Source: Nonlabens dokdonensis | GTDB lineage: Bacteria > Bacteroidota > Bacteroidia > Flavobacteriales > Flavobacteriaceae | Length of the DNA: 48,150 nt | Assembly (NCBI RefSeq): GCF_002162835.1 | Contig: NZ_MAAX01000029.1 | Coordinates: 1-48,150, forward strand | Reading direction: 5' to 3' | Made by a program: the position numbers and the translations under genes | Notes under the pieces: generated by a model | Told to the model about the DNA's origin: nothing | Databases searched by the model: none | Seen by the model: only the letters and a program-made list of their open reading frames with translations | Shown here: positions 15,876 to 25,018 of the stretch, one piece after another | Layout of the letters: every line of letters starts with the position of its first letter | Numbering within the stretch: position 1 is the stretch's first letter

Positions 15876-16322
15876 ATGAAGCCATTGCGACTACCAGCTG
15901 GAAATTTCAGAGTCAAAAGTACTGAAAAAGGACGTGCTATCTTTGACCCAATCAGGAAAAAGTTTGTACACTTGACACCAGAAGAATGGGTGCGGCAACA
16001 TGTTGTTTTGTTCTTGCTTTCGCGAAAGCGGATACCGCAAAATCTCATTAACATAGAAAAGCAATTGATCATCGCAGGAACTACAAAACGATACGACATT
16101 ATCTCCTATAACACAGATGGTTCTATACATCTAGTCATAGAATGCAAGGCGCCAGAAATTAAGATCGATCAATCTGTTTTTGATCAAATAGCTCGCTACA
16201 ATCTAGCTTTAAATGCGCAATACTTAATGGTGACTAATGGAATGGATCATTATTTTTGTACTATGGATTACGACAAGCAGACTTATAATTTTATTCCAGA
16301 CTTACCAGAATACGTTTTATGA
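15876..16322 (+). CDS. Stand-alone type I restriction enzyme R N-terminal (HSDR_N) domain protein
   Basis: 148 aa. It contains only the PD-(D/E)xK-type nuclease-like domain found at the N-terminus of HsdR subunits: KRYDIISYNTDGSIHLVIECKAPE (about 68-91) shows the D...ExK catalytic pattern. No helicase, methylase or specificity gene is nearby, so this is not a restriction-modification system. Short HSDR_N proteins next to holA are common in Flavobacteriaceae as I recall, and their function is unknown. The stop overlaps the ATG of the glycosyltransferase by 4 bp (ATGA). A genome palindrome at 16016-16029 encodes LSRKR within the gene. Confidence 0.85.
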   Translation: MKPLRLPAGNFRVKSTEKGRAIFDPIRKKFVHLTPEEWVRQHVVLFLLSRKRIPQNLINIEKQLIIAGTTKRYDIISYNTDGSIHLVIECKAPEIKIDQSVFDQIARYNLALNAQYLMVTNGMDHYFCTMDYDKQTYNFIPDLPEYVL

Positions 16323-17329
16323 AAATAGGAATCGTAATATTAAACTGGAACGGACTCGAGTTACTTAAAACTTATTTACCTAGTGTCGTAGAACACAGTA
16401 AAAATCATGTCATTTATCTAGCAGACAATGCATCGACTGATGATTCTATAAAATGGACACAAAAAACCTTTCCAGAGGTTAAGATCATAGCGATGAATGA
16501 GAATCGCGGTTATGCTGGCGGTTATAATGTGGCTTTAAAGAAAGTTGAAGAAGAAGTAGTTTGCTTACTCAATAGCGATGTTACAGTTACGTCTGGCTGG
16601 TGCGATGCGATTGCTACAAGATTCGAGAAAGATACACAACTTGCCGCATGTCAACCTAAAATATTAGACGATAAGAAAAGAGATCATTTTGAGTATGCTG
16701 GTGCTGCAGGAGGATTTTTAGATCGATATGCATATCCTTATTGTAGAGGTCGCATTTTTAATACTATCGAGAAAGATGAAGGTCAATATGACAATGTTGT
16801 AGATCTTCATTGGGCTAGTGGTGCTTGTCTATTTTTAAGAATAAGTTGTTATAATGAAGTAGGAGCCATGGACGAAGATTATTTTGCGCATCAAGAGGAA
16901 ATCGATCTATGCTGGAGATTACGACATGCTGGATACATCATAAGTTACGAGCCGTCATCTACGGTTTACCATTTAGGTGGCGGAACTTTGAATAGCTTGA
17001 ACCCTAGGAAGACCTTCTATAATTTTAGAAATAGTTTGTATAACATTGTTAAGAACGATCATTCTAGTAAATGGCTATGGATTTTATTTGTGAGGATGAT
17101 TCTCGATGGAATTGCTGCAATAAAATTTCTTTATGCATTACAATGGAATCATTTTGTAGCCGTTTTAAAAGCTCATTTTAATTTTTATCTCAATTTGAGA
17201 AAAGTTTGGAAAAAACGTCAAAAGGTAAAATCATTTACGAACTATAAAATAGCTAGAAACAATGATTTAAGCATTGTATTTCAATATTTCATTAAGGGAA
17301 ATAAGACTTATAATAATAACGTTGATTAA
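16319..17329 (+). CDS. Glycosyltransferase family 2
   Basis: 336 aa. A GT-A fold glycosyltransferase of the GT2/rhamnosyltransferase-like group. It shows the nucleotide-sugar binding start VILNWNGLELLKTYLP, DNASTDDS (about 39-46), ENRGYAGGYN (about 60-69) and the DxD-like metal motif LLNSDV (about 82-87). The acceptor site region DEDYFAHQEEIDLCWRLRHAGY (about 182-203) is typical. A C-terminal hydrophobic or amphipathic part (about 255-290) may hold it on the membrane. It probably adds a sugar to cell-surface glycan; donor and acceptor unknown. Translationally coupled to the HSDR_N gene. Confidence 0.93.
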   Translation: MKIGIVILNWNGLELLKTYLPSVVEHSKNHVIYLADNASTDDSIKWTQKTFPEVKIIAMNENRGYAGGYNVALKKVEEEVVCLLNSDVTVTSGWCDAIATRFEKDTQLAACQPKILDDKKRDHFEYAGAAGGFLDRYAYPYCRGRIFNTIEKDEGQYDNVVDLHWASGACLFLRISCYNEVGAMDEDYFAHQEEIDLCWRLRHAGYIISYEPSSTVYHLGGGTLNSLNPRKTFYNFRNSLYNIVKNDHSSKWLWILFVRMILDGIAAIKFLYALQWNHFVAVLKAHFNFYLNLRKVWKKRQKVKSFTNYKIARNNDLSIVFQYFIKGNKTYNNNVD

Positions 17330-17415
17330 CCTAAAACCTTGTTAATAGGCATGACATAGTGCTGTTTATTTTTAAATTTGTCTTACTATTTAACAAACAA
17401 AAGAAAAAAACTAAA

Positions 17416-18300
17416 ATGAAGAAAATATTTTTAATGTTGCTTGCTGGTGGACTTCTAGTGTCATGTGCATCAAAGAAAGATCTTGAGGCAGCAATTGCAA
17501 AACAAAAAGAAACGAAAGAACTTCTTGATACCGCAACAGTAAAATTAAATGCATGCTATGCAGATGAGCAAGCAGCTAGAGCACGTATTGAAAGCATGCG
17601 TGAACAAATAGAAACTCTTAAGAATTCAAATAATGCGCTGCTAAGTAACCAAGGCGAACTAGTGACTTTATCGACTACTGGTAGTCGTAACCTAGAGCGT
17701 TCTTTAGAAAGCATTAGAGAAAAAGACTTGCAGATCAAGTCGCTTAATGATGCGATCACTAAAAAAGATAGTGTAACTCTTGCTCTTGTAACTAGTTTGA
17801 AAAGCTCCTTAGGAAACCTTCAAGACGAAGACATTAGTGTTAATGTGGAAAAAGGTGTGGTATTTATTTCAATTTCTGATAAATTACTTTTTTCTAGTGG
17901 TAGTGATAAAGTAAATGAAAGCGCTAAGTTAGTTTTAGGTAAAGTTGCTAAAGTAGTTAATGATAAGCCAGAAATTGATATTATGGTAGAAGGTCATACT
18001 GATGATCAGCCTATTTCTTCAGCAAAATTTGCTGACAACTGGGCGCTTAGTACAGCTCGTGCAACTGCTGTAACCAGAGTTTTACAAAAAGACTTTCAGG
18101 TTTCTCCGGAGCGTATGACAGCAGCAGGAAGATCTTATTACATGCCAGTGGCAAGCAATGATACTGCTGAAGGTCGTTCTAAAAATAGACGCACCAGAAT
18201 TGTAGTGCTTCCTAAACTAGATCAATTCTTTGATATGGTTGAGAAAGGAATGGAGCAGGCAAAAGCTAATGCAAAAAAAGAAACAGAAAACAAAAACTAA
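17416..18300 (+). CDS. OmpA/MotB-like peptidoglycan-binding lipoprotein
   Basis: 294 aa from the ATG at 17416. An upstream in-frame start at 17359 would add 19 residues before the signal and is not believed. The signal peptide ends in a lipobox (LLVSCASKK). A long coiled coil follows (about 22-135, rich in E/K/L, with IESMREQIETLKN). The C-terminal OmpA domain (about 155-275) contains VEGHTDDQPISS and NRRTRIVVLPK, the residues that bind diaminopimelate-type peptidoglycan. It would tether the outer membrane to the cell wall. A clear terminator follows at 18323-18359. Confidence 0.95.
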   Translation: MKKIFLMLLAGGLLVSCASKKDLEAAIAKQKETKELLDTATVKLNACYADEQAARARIESMREQIETLKNSNNALLSNQGELVTLSTTGSRNLERSLESIREKDLQIKSLNDAITKKDSVTLALVTSLKSSLGNLQDEDISVNVEKGVVFISISDKLLFSSGSDKVNESAKLVLGKVAKVVNDKPEIDIMVEGHTDDQPISSAKFADNWALSTARATAVTRVLQKDFQVSPERMTAAGRSYYMPVASNDTAEGRSKNRRTRIVVLPKLDQFFDMVEKGMEQAKANAKKETENKN

Positions 18301-18322
18301 GGTTGTACATTTTCTTAATACA

Positions 18323-18359
18323 AAAGGGTTGTTTGTAAAAACAGCCCTTTTTTGTTTTT
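18323..18359 (+). terminator. Rho-independent terminator of the OmpA-like gene
   Basis: A 12-bp stem (AAAGGGTTGTTT / AAACAGCCCTTT, one G-U pair) with a 4-base loop, followed by TTTTGTTTT. Confidence 0.88.
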
Positions 18360-18384
18360 AAAAAGTTAGTCATGAGATTTGAAG

Positions 18385-18392
18385 TATTTTTG
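18385..18392 (+). promoter_or_regulatory. -7 box immediately upstream of the 310-aa gene
   Basis: TATTTTTG matches TAnnTTTG and ends only 5 bp before the ATG at 18398. The transcript would start at or very near the initiation codon, giving a leaderless or near-leaderless mRNA. Confidence 0.5.
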
Positions 18393-18397
18393 GCATT

Positions 18398-19330
18398 ATG
18401 AAACGTATCATTTTTATAACCATTGCATTCTTTTTTCAATCGCTCAATGCACAAAAAGTAGATAGTGCTCAAGGCTATTTAAAATTTATTGATTCAACAC
18501 ATGAACAAGTAGTAGGACAGACTTGGAATTATATGGAAACCTATACCGCTCGTAAGAATGATAGAGCTATTAAAGGACAACGCAAGCGACTAGAAAACGT
18601 ACTAAAGAGCGCTATAAGAAAAGTAGAAAAAATAGAAGCTTATGACGAGCAGCTTAAAATGGCAGTTATAAAATACCTCAATGGTAACTTAAGCATTGTA
18701 AAAAATGAATTTCTTCAACTTATTCAATTAGAAGACCAGAAGCCGCTTAGTGTCAATGAAATTGAATTGTTACAGCATATAAGAAAATCAATATTACAAT
18801 TGAGAACTGATTATGATCTGGCTATCTTGAATTATAGTAATAAATATGATTTCAAAATCTTAAAAAATAACTCTACTCTTGCTAGGCAAATGAGTCATAC
18901 TATTGAATTATATGACTACTTCCACACTATTCAAATTCAATTTTTAAAACTTCAAAGAGCTGATAGAATCTTATGGACAGATATAAATGAAAAAAGTATC
19001 GTGTCATTGAAAAAAGATGCTGCCATTGTAATGACAAATCTTCAAGAGCTAGAAACAATTACTAATTTAAACAGTTTTAATGAGGATGCTACTTTGATAG
19101 ACATTTTAAACGATATGAGTAATTATTTGAAGACCGCAGTCAGTGAAAAGTTACCAGCCATTTACGTTATCAAAGAAGATCAATTAACAGGTAATCGAGA
19201 TCAAATTACACGCAAAACAGAACGCTACAATCAAGCTCTAAAATGGTCTAATAAAAATAGAAAACACATATACGAGCTTTGGAATAGCAGCTACCCTAAA
19301 TTCTTACAAAAGCACATTCATTCCTATTAA
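18398..19330 (+). CDS. Secreted helical protein of unknown function
   Basis: 310 aa. The signal peptide ends SLNAQ (about residue 18). The mature protein is strongly helical and charged (KRLENVLKSAIRKVEKIEAYDEQLKMAVI), with no cysteine, heme site, lipobox or T9SS tail. Repeated long helices suggest a four-helix-type periplasmic protein. It resembles unnamed exported proteins of flavobacteria, and I do not recognise a family. It has its own promoter-like box directly upstream and is followed by another exported small protein, so both may serve the envelope. Confidence 0.75.
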   Translation: MKRIIFITIAFFFQSLNAQKVDSAQGYLKFIDSTHEQVVGQTWNYMETYTARKNDRAIKGQRKRLENVLKSAIRKVEKIEAYDEQLKMAVIKYLNGNLSIVKNEFLQLIQLEDQKPLSVNEIELLQHIRKSILQLRTDYDLAILNYSNKYDFKILKNNSTLARQMSHTIELYDYFHTIQIQFLKLQRADRILWTDINEKSIVSLKKDAAIVMTNLQELETITNLNSFNEDATLIDILNDMSNYLKTAVSEKLPAIYVIKEDQLTGNRDQITRKTERYNQALKWSNKNRKHIYELWNSSYPKFLQKHIHSY

Positions 19331-19423
19331 GAATTTTTAACAACGATTATATTAAAATTAGCTACATGCTAGCGATTTATTCTTAACTTATAGATAATTA
19401 CTAATTAAAACAAATCTATAGTT

Positions 19424-19801
19424 ATGAAAATCATACAATTACTCTTCGTTAGCATCGTACTTTTCTTCTCTGTTAATTTAGCGAGTGCTCAAACCTATTC
19501 ATCAGTTAAAGCGACTCCAGAGCAAGAAGCAAAAGCAAATAAAATTGTTTTACAATTTGATGATGAACTCTCTTTAACAGAAAAGCAAGAGCTATTATTT
19601 CAAACTAAACAAGCCGAGTTTATAGCTGTCAATGAAAGTATTCTGAACTCGCAAAGAACTAGAAAAGAAATCAATGGTATGTTGCTGGCTTTATATCAAG
19701 AGCAAGCAAATGAAATGAAAGAAATACTTACACAGCCACAATATGATGTGTATAAAAAAGTAAGAAATAAAATTGATCCGTTAATAGTTATTCTAAAATA
19801 G
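19424..19801 (+). CDS. Small secreted Spy/LTxxQ-like helical protein
   Basis: 125 aa with a signal peptide ending SASAQ (residue 23). The mature part is helical: TPEQEAKANKIVLQFDDELSLTEKQELLFQTKQ is reminiscent of the LTxxQ repeats of Spy/CpxP periplasmic proteins, with a second half EQANEMKEILTQPQYDVYKKVR. This is a resemblance and not a firm assignment. If correct, it would bind unfolded proteins or sense envelope stress. A terminator follows at 19824-19855. Confidence 0.7.
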   Translation: MKIIQLLFVSIVLFFSVNLASAQTYSSVKATPEQEAKANKIVLQFDDELSLTEKQELLFQTKQAEFIAVNESILNSQRTRKEINGMLLALYQEQANEMKEILTQPQYDVYKKVRNKIDPLIVILK

Positions 19802-19823
19802 TAAAATTTGATAAAATCTGTAC

Positions 19824-19855
19824 AAAAGCCATTTTTAAAGTGGCTTTTTTTATTT
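19824..19855 (+). terminator. Rho-independent terminator
   Basis: Stem AAAGCCA / TGGCTTT with a 9-base loop and a run of seven or more T. Confidence 0.85.
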
Positions 19856-19915
19856 CTAGTTGCGAGCCTTGAGACAAGATTTTATATTTACACATTATAA
19901 ATCAAAAATTAAGAA

Positions 19916-20659
19916 ATGGGTAGAGCATTTGAATTTCGCAAGGCGCGTAAGATGAAAAGATGGAGCGCAATGTCTAAAGCTTTTACAAGAATAGGTAAGG
20001 ATATTGTAATTGCTGTTAAAGAAGGTGGACCAGATCCCGATTCAAATGCGAGATTGAGAGCCGTTATTCAAAATGCAAAGGCAGTTAATATGCCTAAGGC
20101 AAATGTAGAGCGAGCAATTAAAAAGGCAACAGATAAGGACACCGCAAATTTTGAAACAGTATTGTTTGAAGGCTATGCACCTCATGGTATCGCTGTTCTA
20201 GTAGAAACTTCTACTGATAATAACAACCGTACTGTTGCAAACGTGAGAAGTCACTTTAATAAATGTGATGGAAACCTAGGTGTTTCTGGGTCTGTGGAAT
20301 TTATGTTTGATCATAAATGCCATTTTAGAATAGCTGCAAACGACCTAGATATAGAAGAATTAGAATTAGAACTTATAGATTATGGAGCTGAGGAGTTATT
20401 CCTAGATGAAAAAGACGAAGAAGACGACAACTCTGTAGATGGAATCATGATCTATGCAGAGTTTCAAAATTATGGAGCTCTTCAAAAAGCGTTAGAAGAA
20501 ATGGATTTAGAAATCTTAAGTTCTGATTTTGAATACATTCCTACAGTGCAAAAAGAGCTGACTCCAGAACAAAGAGAAGATGTAGATAAACTTCTAGAAA
20601 AACTAGAAGAAGATGATGATGTAAATAACGTGTACACCACTCTTAAAGACGAAGAATAA
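19916..20659 (+). CDS. YebC/PmpR family transcription or translation factor
   Basis: 247 aa, cytoplasmic. The start MGRAFEFRKARKMKRWSAMSKAFTRIGKDI is the conserved YebC N-terminus, and NVRSHFNKCDGNLGVSGSVEFMFD (about 108-131) is the family core. The length is typical. The C-terminus is very acidic. Members bind DNA as regulators, and some YebC proteins have been linked to resolving ribosome stalling on proline stretches; which applies here is unknown. A -7-like box TATATTTA lies at 19883-19890. Confidence 0.95.
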   Translation: MGRAFEFRKARKMKRWSAMSKAFTRIGKDIVIAVKEGGPDPDSNARLRAVIQNAKAVNMPKANVERAIKKATDKDTANFETVLFEGYAPHGIAVLVETSTDNNNRTVANVRSHFNKCDGNLGVSGSVEFMFDHKCHFRIAANDLDIEELELELIDYGAEELFLDEKDEEDDNSVDGIMIYAEFQNYGALQKALEEMDLEILSSDFEYIPTVQKELTPEQREDVDKLLEKLEEDDDVNNVYTTLKDEE

Positions 20660-20845
20660 CAATTCCATAAATTGAAATTAATCGCAAAGTATAGTTGAGG
20701 CTCTCGCTTTCGCGAAAGCGAGATAATGTTCATTCAACCTATATTTTTAACCTTTACCGATTAAAATAATATTGTAAACACAATTCTCTAAATACCAATT
20801 AATATTCTTAACTTTAAAATTATTAATTAAAAACGAGATAAAACA

Positions 20846-21223
20846 ATGGTTAAAGCAAAATATCAAAGCGTTCTAGACTTAGGAGAGCAATTAAATATTC
20901 AAGACGGTGACGTACAAGTTAACGGTGATAAATTAGAAATAAGAGGTACTGCAGCAACGCCGCATCACAAAAATCTACTTTGGGATGAAATTAAAAAAGT
21001 AGGTGGCGAGAACCCATCTGATTTAATGGCAGATATTAAAGTAGCTGACGATTCTATTTATGCAAAGCACACTGTAGAAAGTGGAGAATCTTTGAGTCTT
21101 ATTGCTAAGCATTATTATGGCGACCCAATGAAATATAAGCAAATTTTTGAGGCAAATACAGATCAACTTAAAAACCCAGATCTTATTCATCCTGGACAGG
21201 AATTAACAATTCCTAACTTGTAA
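20846..21223 (+). CDS. LysM-domain protein (YgaU/Kbp-like)
   Basis: 125 aa, no signal peptide. Residues 1-65 resemble a BON-like domain (GDVQVNGDKLEIRGTAATPHHKNLLWDEIKKV). Residues 71-124 form a LysM domain (HTVESGESLSLIAKHYYGD ... NPDLIHPGQELTIPNL). This BON-LysM pairing is like E. coli YgaU/Kbp, a cytoplasmic potassium-binding protein, so a role in ion sensing is possible although LysM usually binds peptidoglycan. It has its own terminator, shared with the convergent ybaB gene. Confidence 0.88.
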   Translation: MVKAKYQSVLDLGEQLNIQDGDVQVNGDKLEIRGTAATPHHKNLLWDEIKKVGGENPSDLMADIKVADDSIYAKHTVESGESLSLIAKHYYGDPMKYKQIFEANTDQLKNPDLIHPGQELTIPNL

Positions 21224-21252
21224 TAGGTAAATATACTTACGTATTCAATTAA

Positions 21253-21295
21253 AAAAGCCGTTTTCATTCTTATGAAAACGGCTTTTATATTTTTT
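21253..21295. terminator. Bidirectional terminator between the LysM gene and ybaB
   Basis: A 15-bp perfect stem (21253-21267 with 21272-21286, loop TCTT), A-rich on the left and T-rich on the right. Confidence 0.88.
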
Positions 21296-21304
21296 AAATA
21301 GCGA

Positions 21305-21628
21305 TTACTTAAACATATCCATTCCAGGTATGTTAGGCATGCCATCTTTAGCAACTGCAGCAACTTCTGCATCATAAATACCTTCTGCTTTAGAAAGTGC
21401 TTTATTAGTTACCATAACTAAGTAATCTTCCAGTTGTTCTTTATCTTCAAGAAGTTCATCTGCTACAATTATGTTTTTAATCGTGCGACTAGCGGTAACG
21501 GTTACTTTTAATAACCCATCACTAGATTGCTCGTCTATTAAAACGGTATCCATTCTTTTTTTTGTGTCTTCTACTTTTTGCTGAGTCTCTTTCAGCTTAC
21601 CCATCATTCCTGATATATCTCCGAACAT
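21305..21628 (-). CDS. YbaB/EbfC family nucleoid-associated protein
   Basis: 107 aa. The start [26 protein letters not shown] is a heptad-rich helix. It is followed by the beta core ([33 protein letters not shown]) and a C-terminal helix, the standard YbaB layout. Family members form tweezer-like dimers that bind DNA without strong sequence preference. The usual partner genes dnaX or recR are not adjacent here. A genome palindrome (21657-21674) lies just upstream of its start. Confidence 0.93.
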   Translation of the reverse strand: MFGDISGMMGKLKETQQKVEDTKKRMDTVLIDEQSSDGLLKVTVTASRTIKNIIVADELLEDKEQLEDYLVMVTNKALSKAEGIYDAEVAAVAKDGMPNIPGMDMFK

Positions 21629-21775
21629 ATTTTTATTTTTAAGGTTTATTGAAATACCGCTTTCGCGAAAGCGGAACTTTTACATACAATTTTTACAAAA
21701 ATAACTATCTCAATAACATACTCGCAAATGCAGTGCTATTTTATATCTTGCAGCGCTTTAAATTACTAGAAATAT

Positions 21776-23827
21776 ATGTCCTTAAAGGCTCCTATTGCAA
21801 AGAAAATAGCTCACATTCACGATAAACACGGTCATCAAAGAATCGATAATTACCACTGGATGACAGAACGTGATGCGCCAGAAGTATTAGATTACTTGAA
21901 GAAAGAAAATGATTACTATGAAAAGGTAACTGAACATACTAATGACCTGAAAGAACAACTATTTGAAGAAATCAAGGGACGCATTAAGGAAGATGATGAG
22001 TCTGTTCCTTATTTATTAAATGGTTACTGGTACATCAGTAAAATGAAAACAGGTGAGAGTTATCCTTATTATTATAGAAGAAAAGACGGAGAAGAAAAAG
22101 AAGAATTGCTTTTTAACGTAAATGACATGGCAAATGGCCATGATTATTATAAGCTTACTTCTATTAATATCTCACCTAATAACAAAATGCTAGCTTATGG
22201 TGTAGATGTAAAGGGACGCCGTGAGTATACAATTTTCATAAAGAATCTTGAGACAGGTGAGACGCTGGACCAAGAACTAGAATTGACCACTGGTGGATCT
22301 GTCTGGGCAAATGATAATGAGACTCTATTTTTTACAAGAAAAGATCCACAAACTCTAAGAGCTAATAAAATTTTTAAATATAAAGTAGGCGATCAAGCAA
22401 TTGAAAACCAGCTGGTTTTTGAAGAGCAAGATGAAATATTTAATTGCTTTGTGTATAAGACGCTTTCTGAGCGATTTATCATGATTAAATCATCTGCTAC
22501 ATTATCTGATGAGGTACGATTTATAGATGCAAACTTTCCTGATAGTACTTTTAAAGTAGTACAAGAACGACAAGATGCCATGGAGTATAGTGTCTCTCAT
22601 TATCAAGATAGTTTTTATATAATGACTAATAAGGATGGAGCCACTAACTTTAAAGTCATGAAAACGGCTATTGAAACCCCAGAAATGGAAAACTGGCAGG
22701 ACTTTATAGCTCATGATCATGATGTACTGCTAGAAGACTTTGATTTATTTGAAGATTACTTTGTTATTTCAGACCGATTTAATGGTTTGAACCGTATTAG
22801 GATTAAAGCCTGGGATAATACGGTAGATTATTTCTTGCCCTTTGATAATGAAACTTATACTGCGTTTACCAGTGCAAACTTTCAGTTTCAAACTAAAAAA
22901 CTGAGATACAATTATAATTCTATGACCATGCCGCCATCTGTCATTGAATTTGACATGGAAACTAGGGAAGAGGTTATTTTAAAAACGCAACCCATAGAAG
23001 ATCCTAATTTTAATGCAACTGATTATCAATCTGAAAGAATATGGGCAACAGCAAAAGATGGAGTAAAAGTTCCTATAAGTCTGGTTTATAAAAAAGAGTT
23101 GATAAAAGAAGAAGGTAATCCATTATTGCAGTACAGTTATGGTAGCTATGGACATACTATTGATCCCTATTTTTCTATCTCCAGATTGAGTTTGTTAGAC
23201 CGAGGATTCATATTTGCCATTGCGCATGTAAGAGGAGGCGAGTATCTAGGAAGAGAATGGTATGAAAACGGTAAAATGTTTTCTAAAAGAAATACGTTTT
23301 CAGATTTCATAGCTTGTAGTGAGCATTTAATAAAAGAAAAATACACAACTGCCAGCCAGCTTTATGCATCAGGTGGAAGTGCTGGTGGATTGTTAATGGG
23401 CGCTATAATAAATATGGCTCCTCAATTATATAACGGTATACTGAGTGCTGTCCCTTTTGTAGATGTTGTAACAACTATGTTAGATGAAAGTATACCACTT
23501 ACAACTGGAGAATATGACGAATGGGGAAATCCTAATAACAAAGATAGCTATGATTATATGTTGAGCTATTCTCCATATGATCAAGTAAAGGAGCAAGAGT
23601 ATCCTAATATGCTAGTAACTACAGGTTATCATGATTCTCAAGTTCAATACTGGGAACCGGCAAAATGGGTCGCAAAATTAAGAGAGCTCAAAAAAGATAA
23701 CAATTTGTTATTGTTCAAGACAGATCTTGCGAGTGGACATAGCGGCGCGTCGGGCAGGTATGATGCACTTAAAGAGGTCGCAATCGATTTCGCTTTCTTG
23801 CTGGATCTTCAAAATAAGAAAGGCTAG
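21776..23827 (+). CDS. S9 family oligopeptidase (oligopeptidase B-like, PtrB)
   Basis: 683 aa, no signal peptide, so cytoplasmic. An N-terminal seven-bladed propeller (about 70-400) is followed by an alpha/beta hydrolase domain. The catalytic triad is visible: Ser535 in ASGGSAGGLLMG, Asp620 in TGYHDSQVQYWEP, and His655 in SGHSGASGR. The glycine-rich loop RGGEYLGREWYENGK is characteristic of oligopeptidase B, which cuts short peptides after basic residues. Length is typical (about 680-710). Confidence 0.95.
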   Translation: MSLKAPIAKKIAHIHDKHGHQRIDNYHWMTERDAPEVLDYLKKENDYYEKVTEHTNDLKEQLFEEIKGRIKEDDESVPYLLNGYWYISKMKTGESYPYYYRRKDGEEKEELLFNVNDMANGHDYYKLTSINISPNNKMLAYGVDVKGRREYTIFIKNLETGETLDQELELTTGGSVWANDNETLFFTRKDPQTLRANKIFKYKVGDQAIENQLVFEEQDEIFNCFVYKTLSERFIMIKSSATLSDEVRFIDANFPDSTFKVVQERQDAMEYSVSHYQDSFYIMTNKDGATNFKVMKTAIETPEMENWQDFIAHDHDVLLEDFDLFEDYFVISDRFNGLNRIRIKAWDNTVDYFLPFDNETYTAFTSANFQFQTKKLRYNYNSMTMPPSVIEFDMETREEVILKTQPIEDPNFNATDYQSERIWATAKDGVKVPISLVYKKELIKEEGNPLLQYSYGSYGHTIDPYFSISRLSLLDRGFIFAIAHVRGGEYLGREWYENGKMFSKRNTFSDFIACSEHLIKEKYTTASQLYASGGSAGGLLMGAIINMAPQLYNGILSAVPFVDVVTTMLDESIPLTTGEYDEWGNPNNKDSYDYMLSYSPYDQVKEQEYPNMLVTTGYHDSQVQYWEPAKWVAKLRELKKDNNLLLFKTDLASGHSGASGRYDALKEVAIDFAFLLDLQNKKG

Positions 23828-23838
23828 ATAAAATTGTG

Positions 23839-23846
23839 TAAATTTG
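23839..23846 (+). promoter_or_regulatory. -7 box for the cysteine-synthase-like gene
   Basis: TAAATTTG matches TAnnTTTG. It would give a leader of about 98 bases before the ATG at 23949, long enough to contain the 23-codon ORF at 23863. Confidence 0.5.
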
Positions 23847-23862
23847 CAACGTTTGTGCAAAA

Positions 23863-23934
23863 ATGAATGCATATCTGGAAACTCAGACATTAAAAACGCT
23901 TGTAATTAAAAAGAGAGAAATGTCGAGCTTCTAA
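23863..23934 (+). CDS. Possible 23-aa leader peptide
   Basis: ATG at 23863 to TAA at 23932-23934, encoding [20 protein letters not shown] followed by SSF. It ends 14 bp before the start of the PLP enzyme at 23949. It may be a regulatory upstream ORF or chance. No run of a single amino acid or a hairpin after it was seen, so classic attenuation is not supported. Confidence 0.3.
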   Translation: MNAYLETQTLKTLVIKKREMSSF

Positions 23935-23948
23935 GCAAAACCCTAAAT

Positions 23949-24989
23949 ATGAGTAACAACATAAAAGCGTACGATAATGTACTGGAATTAATAGGAGAAA
24001 CACCACTTATTAAGCTCTCTGAAACTGTAAAAGATTTTCCAGGTAATTATTATGCAAAAGCAGAGGCCTTTAATCCAGGTCATTCTTCAAAAGATCGCAT
24101 AGCCCTTCATATAATAGAACAGGCAGAAAAAAAGGGAATTTTAAATCCAGGAGATACTATAATAGAAACTACATCTGGTAATACTGGTTTTAGTATTGCC
24201 ATGGTAAGTCGTATCAAAGGTTATGATTGCATCCTTGCTGTAAGTTCAAAATCAAGCGCAGATAAAATAGACATGTTAAAGTCTATGGGAGCTAAGGTAT
24301 ACGTATGTCCAGCAAATGTAAGTGCAGATGATCCTCGCAGTTATTATCAAGTTGCCAAACGATTACACGATGAGATCAAAAACAGTATTTATATCAATCA
24401 ATACTTCAATGAGTTAAATACAGAAGCTCATTATTTATCTACTGGTCCAGAAATATGGAATCAAACTGCTGGTGAAATTACGCACTTAGTTGCATGCAGT
24501 GGAACAGGAGGAACCATTTCAGGAACGGCACGTTTCTTAAAAGAAAAGAATCCTAAGATTAAAGTTTTAGGAGTAGATGCTTATGGTAGCGTTCTTAAAA
24601 AATATCATGAAACTCAAGAATTTGATAAAGATGAAATCTATCCTTATCGTATAGAAGGTTTAGGTAAAAACTTAATACCTACGGCTACAGATTTTGATGT
24701 GATCGACAGCTTTACAAAGGTAAAAGATGAAGATGCAGCACACATGGCTAGAAAAATATCTCAAACAGAAGGTCTTTTTGTAGGTTATACTAGCGGTGCA
24801 GCCTTACAAGCAGTTAAACAACTAGTCGCACAAGGTGAATTTGATGAAAATGCAAATGTGGTAGTAATTTTCCCTGATCATGGATCAAGATACATGAGCA
24901 AAATTTATAACGATCAATGGATGCAGGAGCAAGGCTTTGTAGATGCTAAGTCAACTGCAAACGAGCAACATATAGAATATATTAAATAA
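23949..24989 (+). CDS. PLP-dependent cysteine synthase/cystathionine beta-synthase-like enzyme (candidate cysteate synthase)
   Basis: 346 aa, fold-type II PLP enzyme. The PLP lysine is Lys48 in [15 protein letters not shown], the substrate loop is [13 protein letters not shown] (about 76-88), and the phosphate-binding glycines are in [11 protein letters not shown] (about 178-188). There is no heme domain or CBS pair. The usual NPGGSVKDR motif is altered to NPGHSSKDR, and the region [17 protein letters not shown] replaces the usual MPEKMS-type segment, so the second substrate may differ from sulfide or homocysteine. The next gene is an alpha-oxoamine synthase. In gliding Bacteroidetes such a pair would fit sulfonolipid synthesis, with this enzyme making cysteate from phosphoserine and sulfite. 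The enzyme class is firm, the substrate is inferred. A terminator follows at 25019. Confidence 0.85.
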   Translation: MSNNIKAYDNVLELIGETPLIKLSETVKDFPGNYYAKAEAFNPGHSSKDRIALHIIEQAEKKGILNPGDTIIETTSGNTGFSIAMVSRIKGYDCILAVSSKSSADKIDMLKSMGAKVYVCPANVSADDPRSYYQVAKRLHDEIKNSIYINQYFNELNTEAHYLSTGPEIWNQTAGEITHLVACSGTGGTISGTARFLKEKNPKIKVLGVDAYGSVLKKYHETQEFDKDEIYPYRIEGLGKNLIPTATDFDVIDSFTKVKDEDAAHMARKISQTEGLFVGYTSGAALQAVKQLVAQGEFDENANVVVIFPDHGSRYMSKIYNDQWMQEQGFVDAKSTANEQHIEYIK

Positions 24990-25018
24990 TATTCCTAAGC
25001 ATATCTAAATAATTGTTA

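Noticed and set aside
15876-16322. A type I restriction-modification system
   Set aside because: Only the HsdR N-terminal domain is present; no helicase part, methylase or specificity gene is in the window.
17359-17415. A longer OmpA-like protein starting at 17359
   Set aside because: The extension puts a charged stretch before the lipoprotein signal. The ATG at 17416 gives a clean signal and lipobox.
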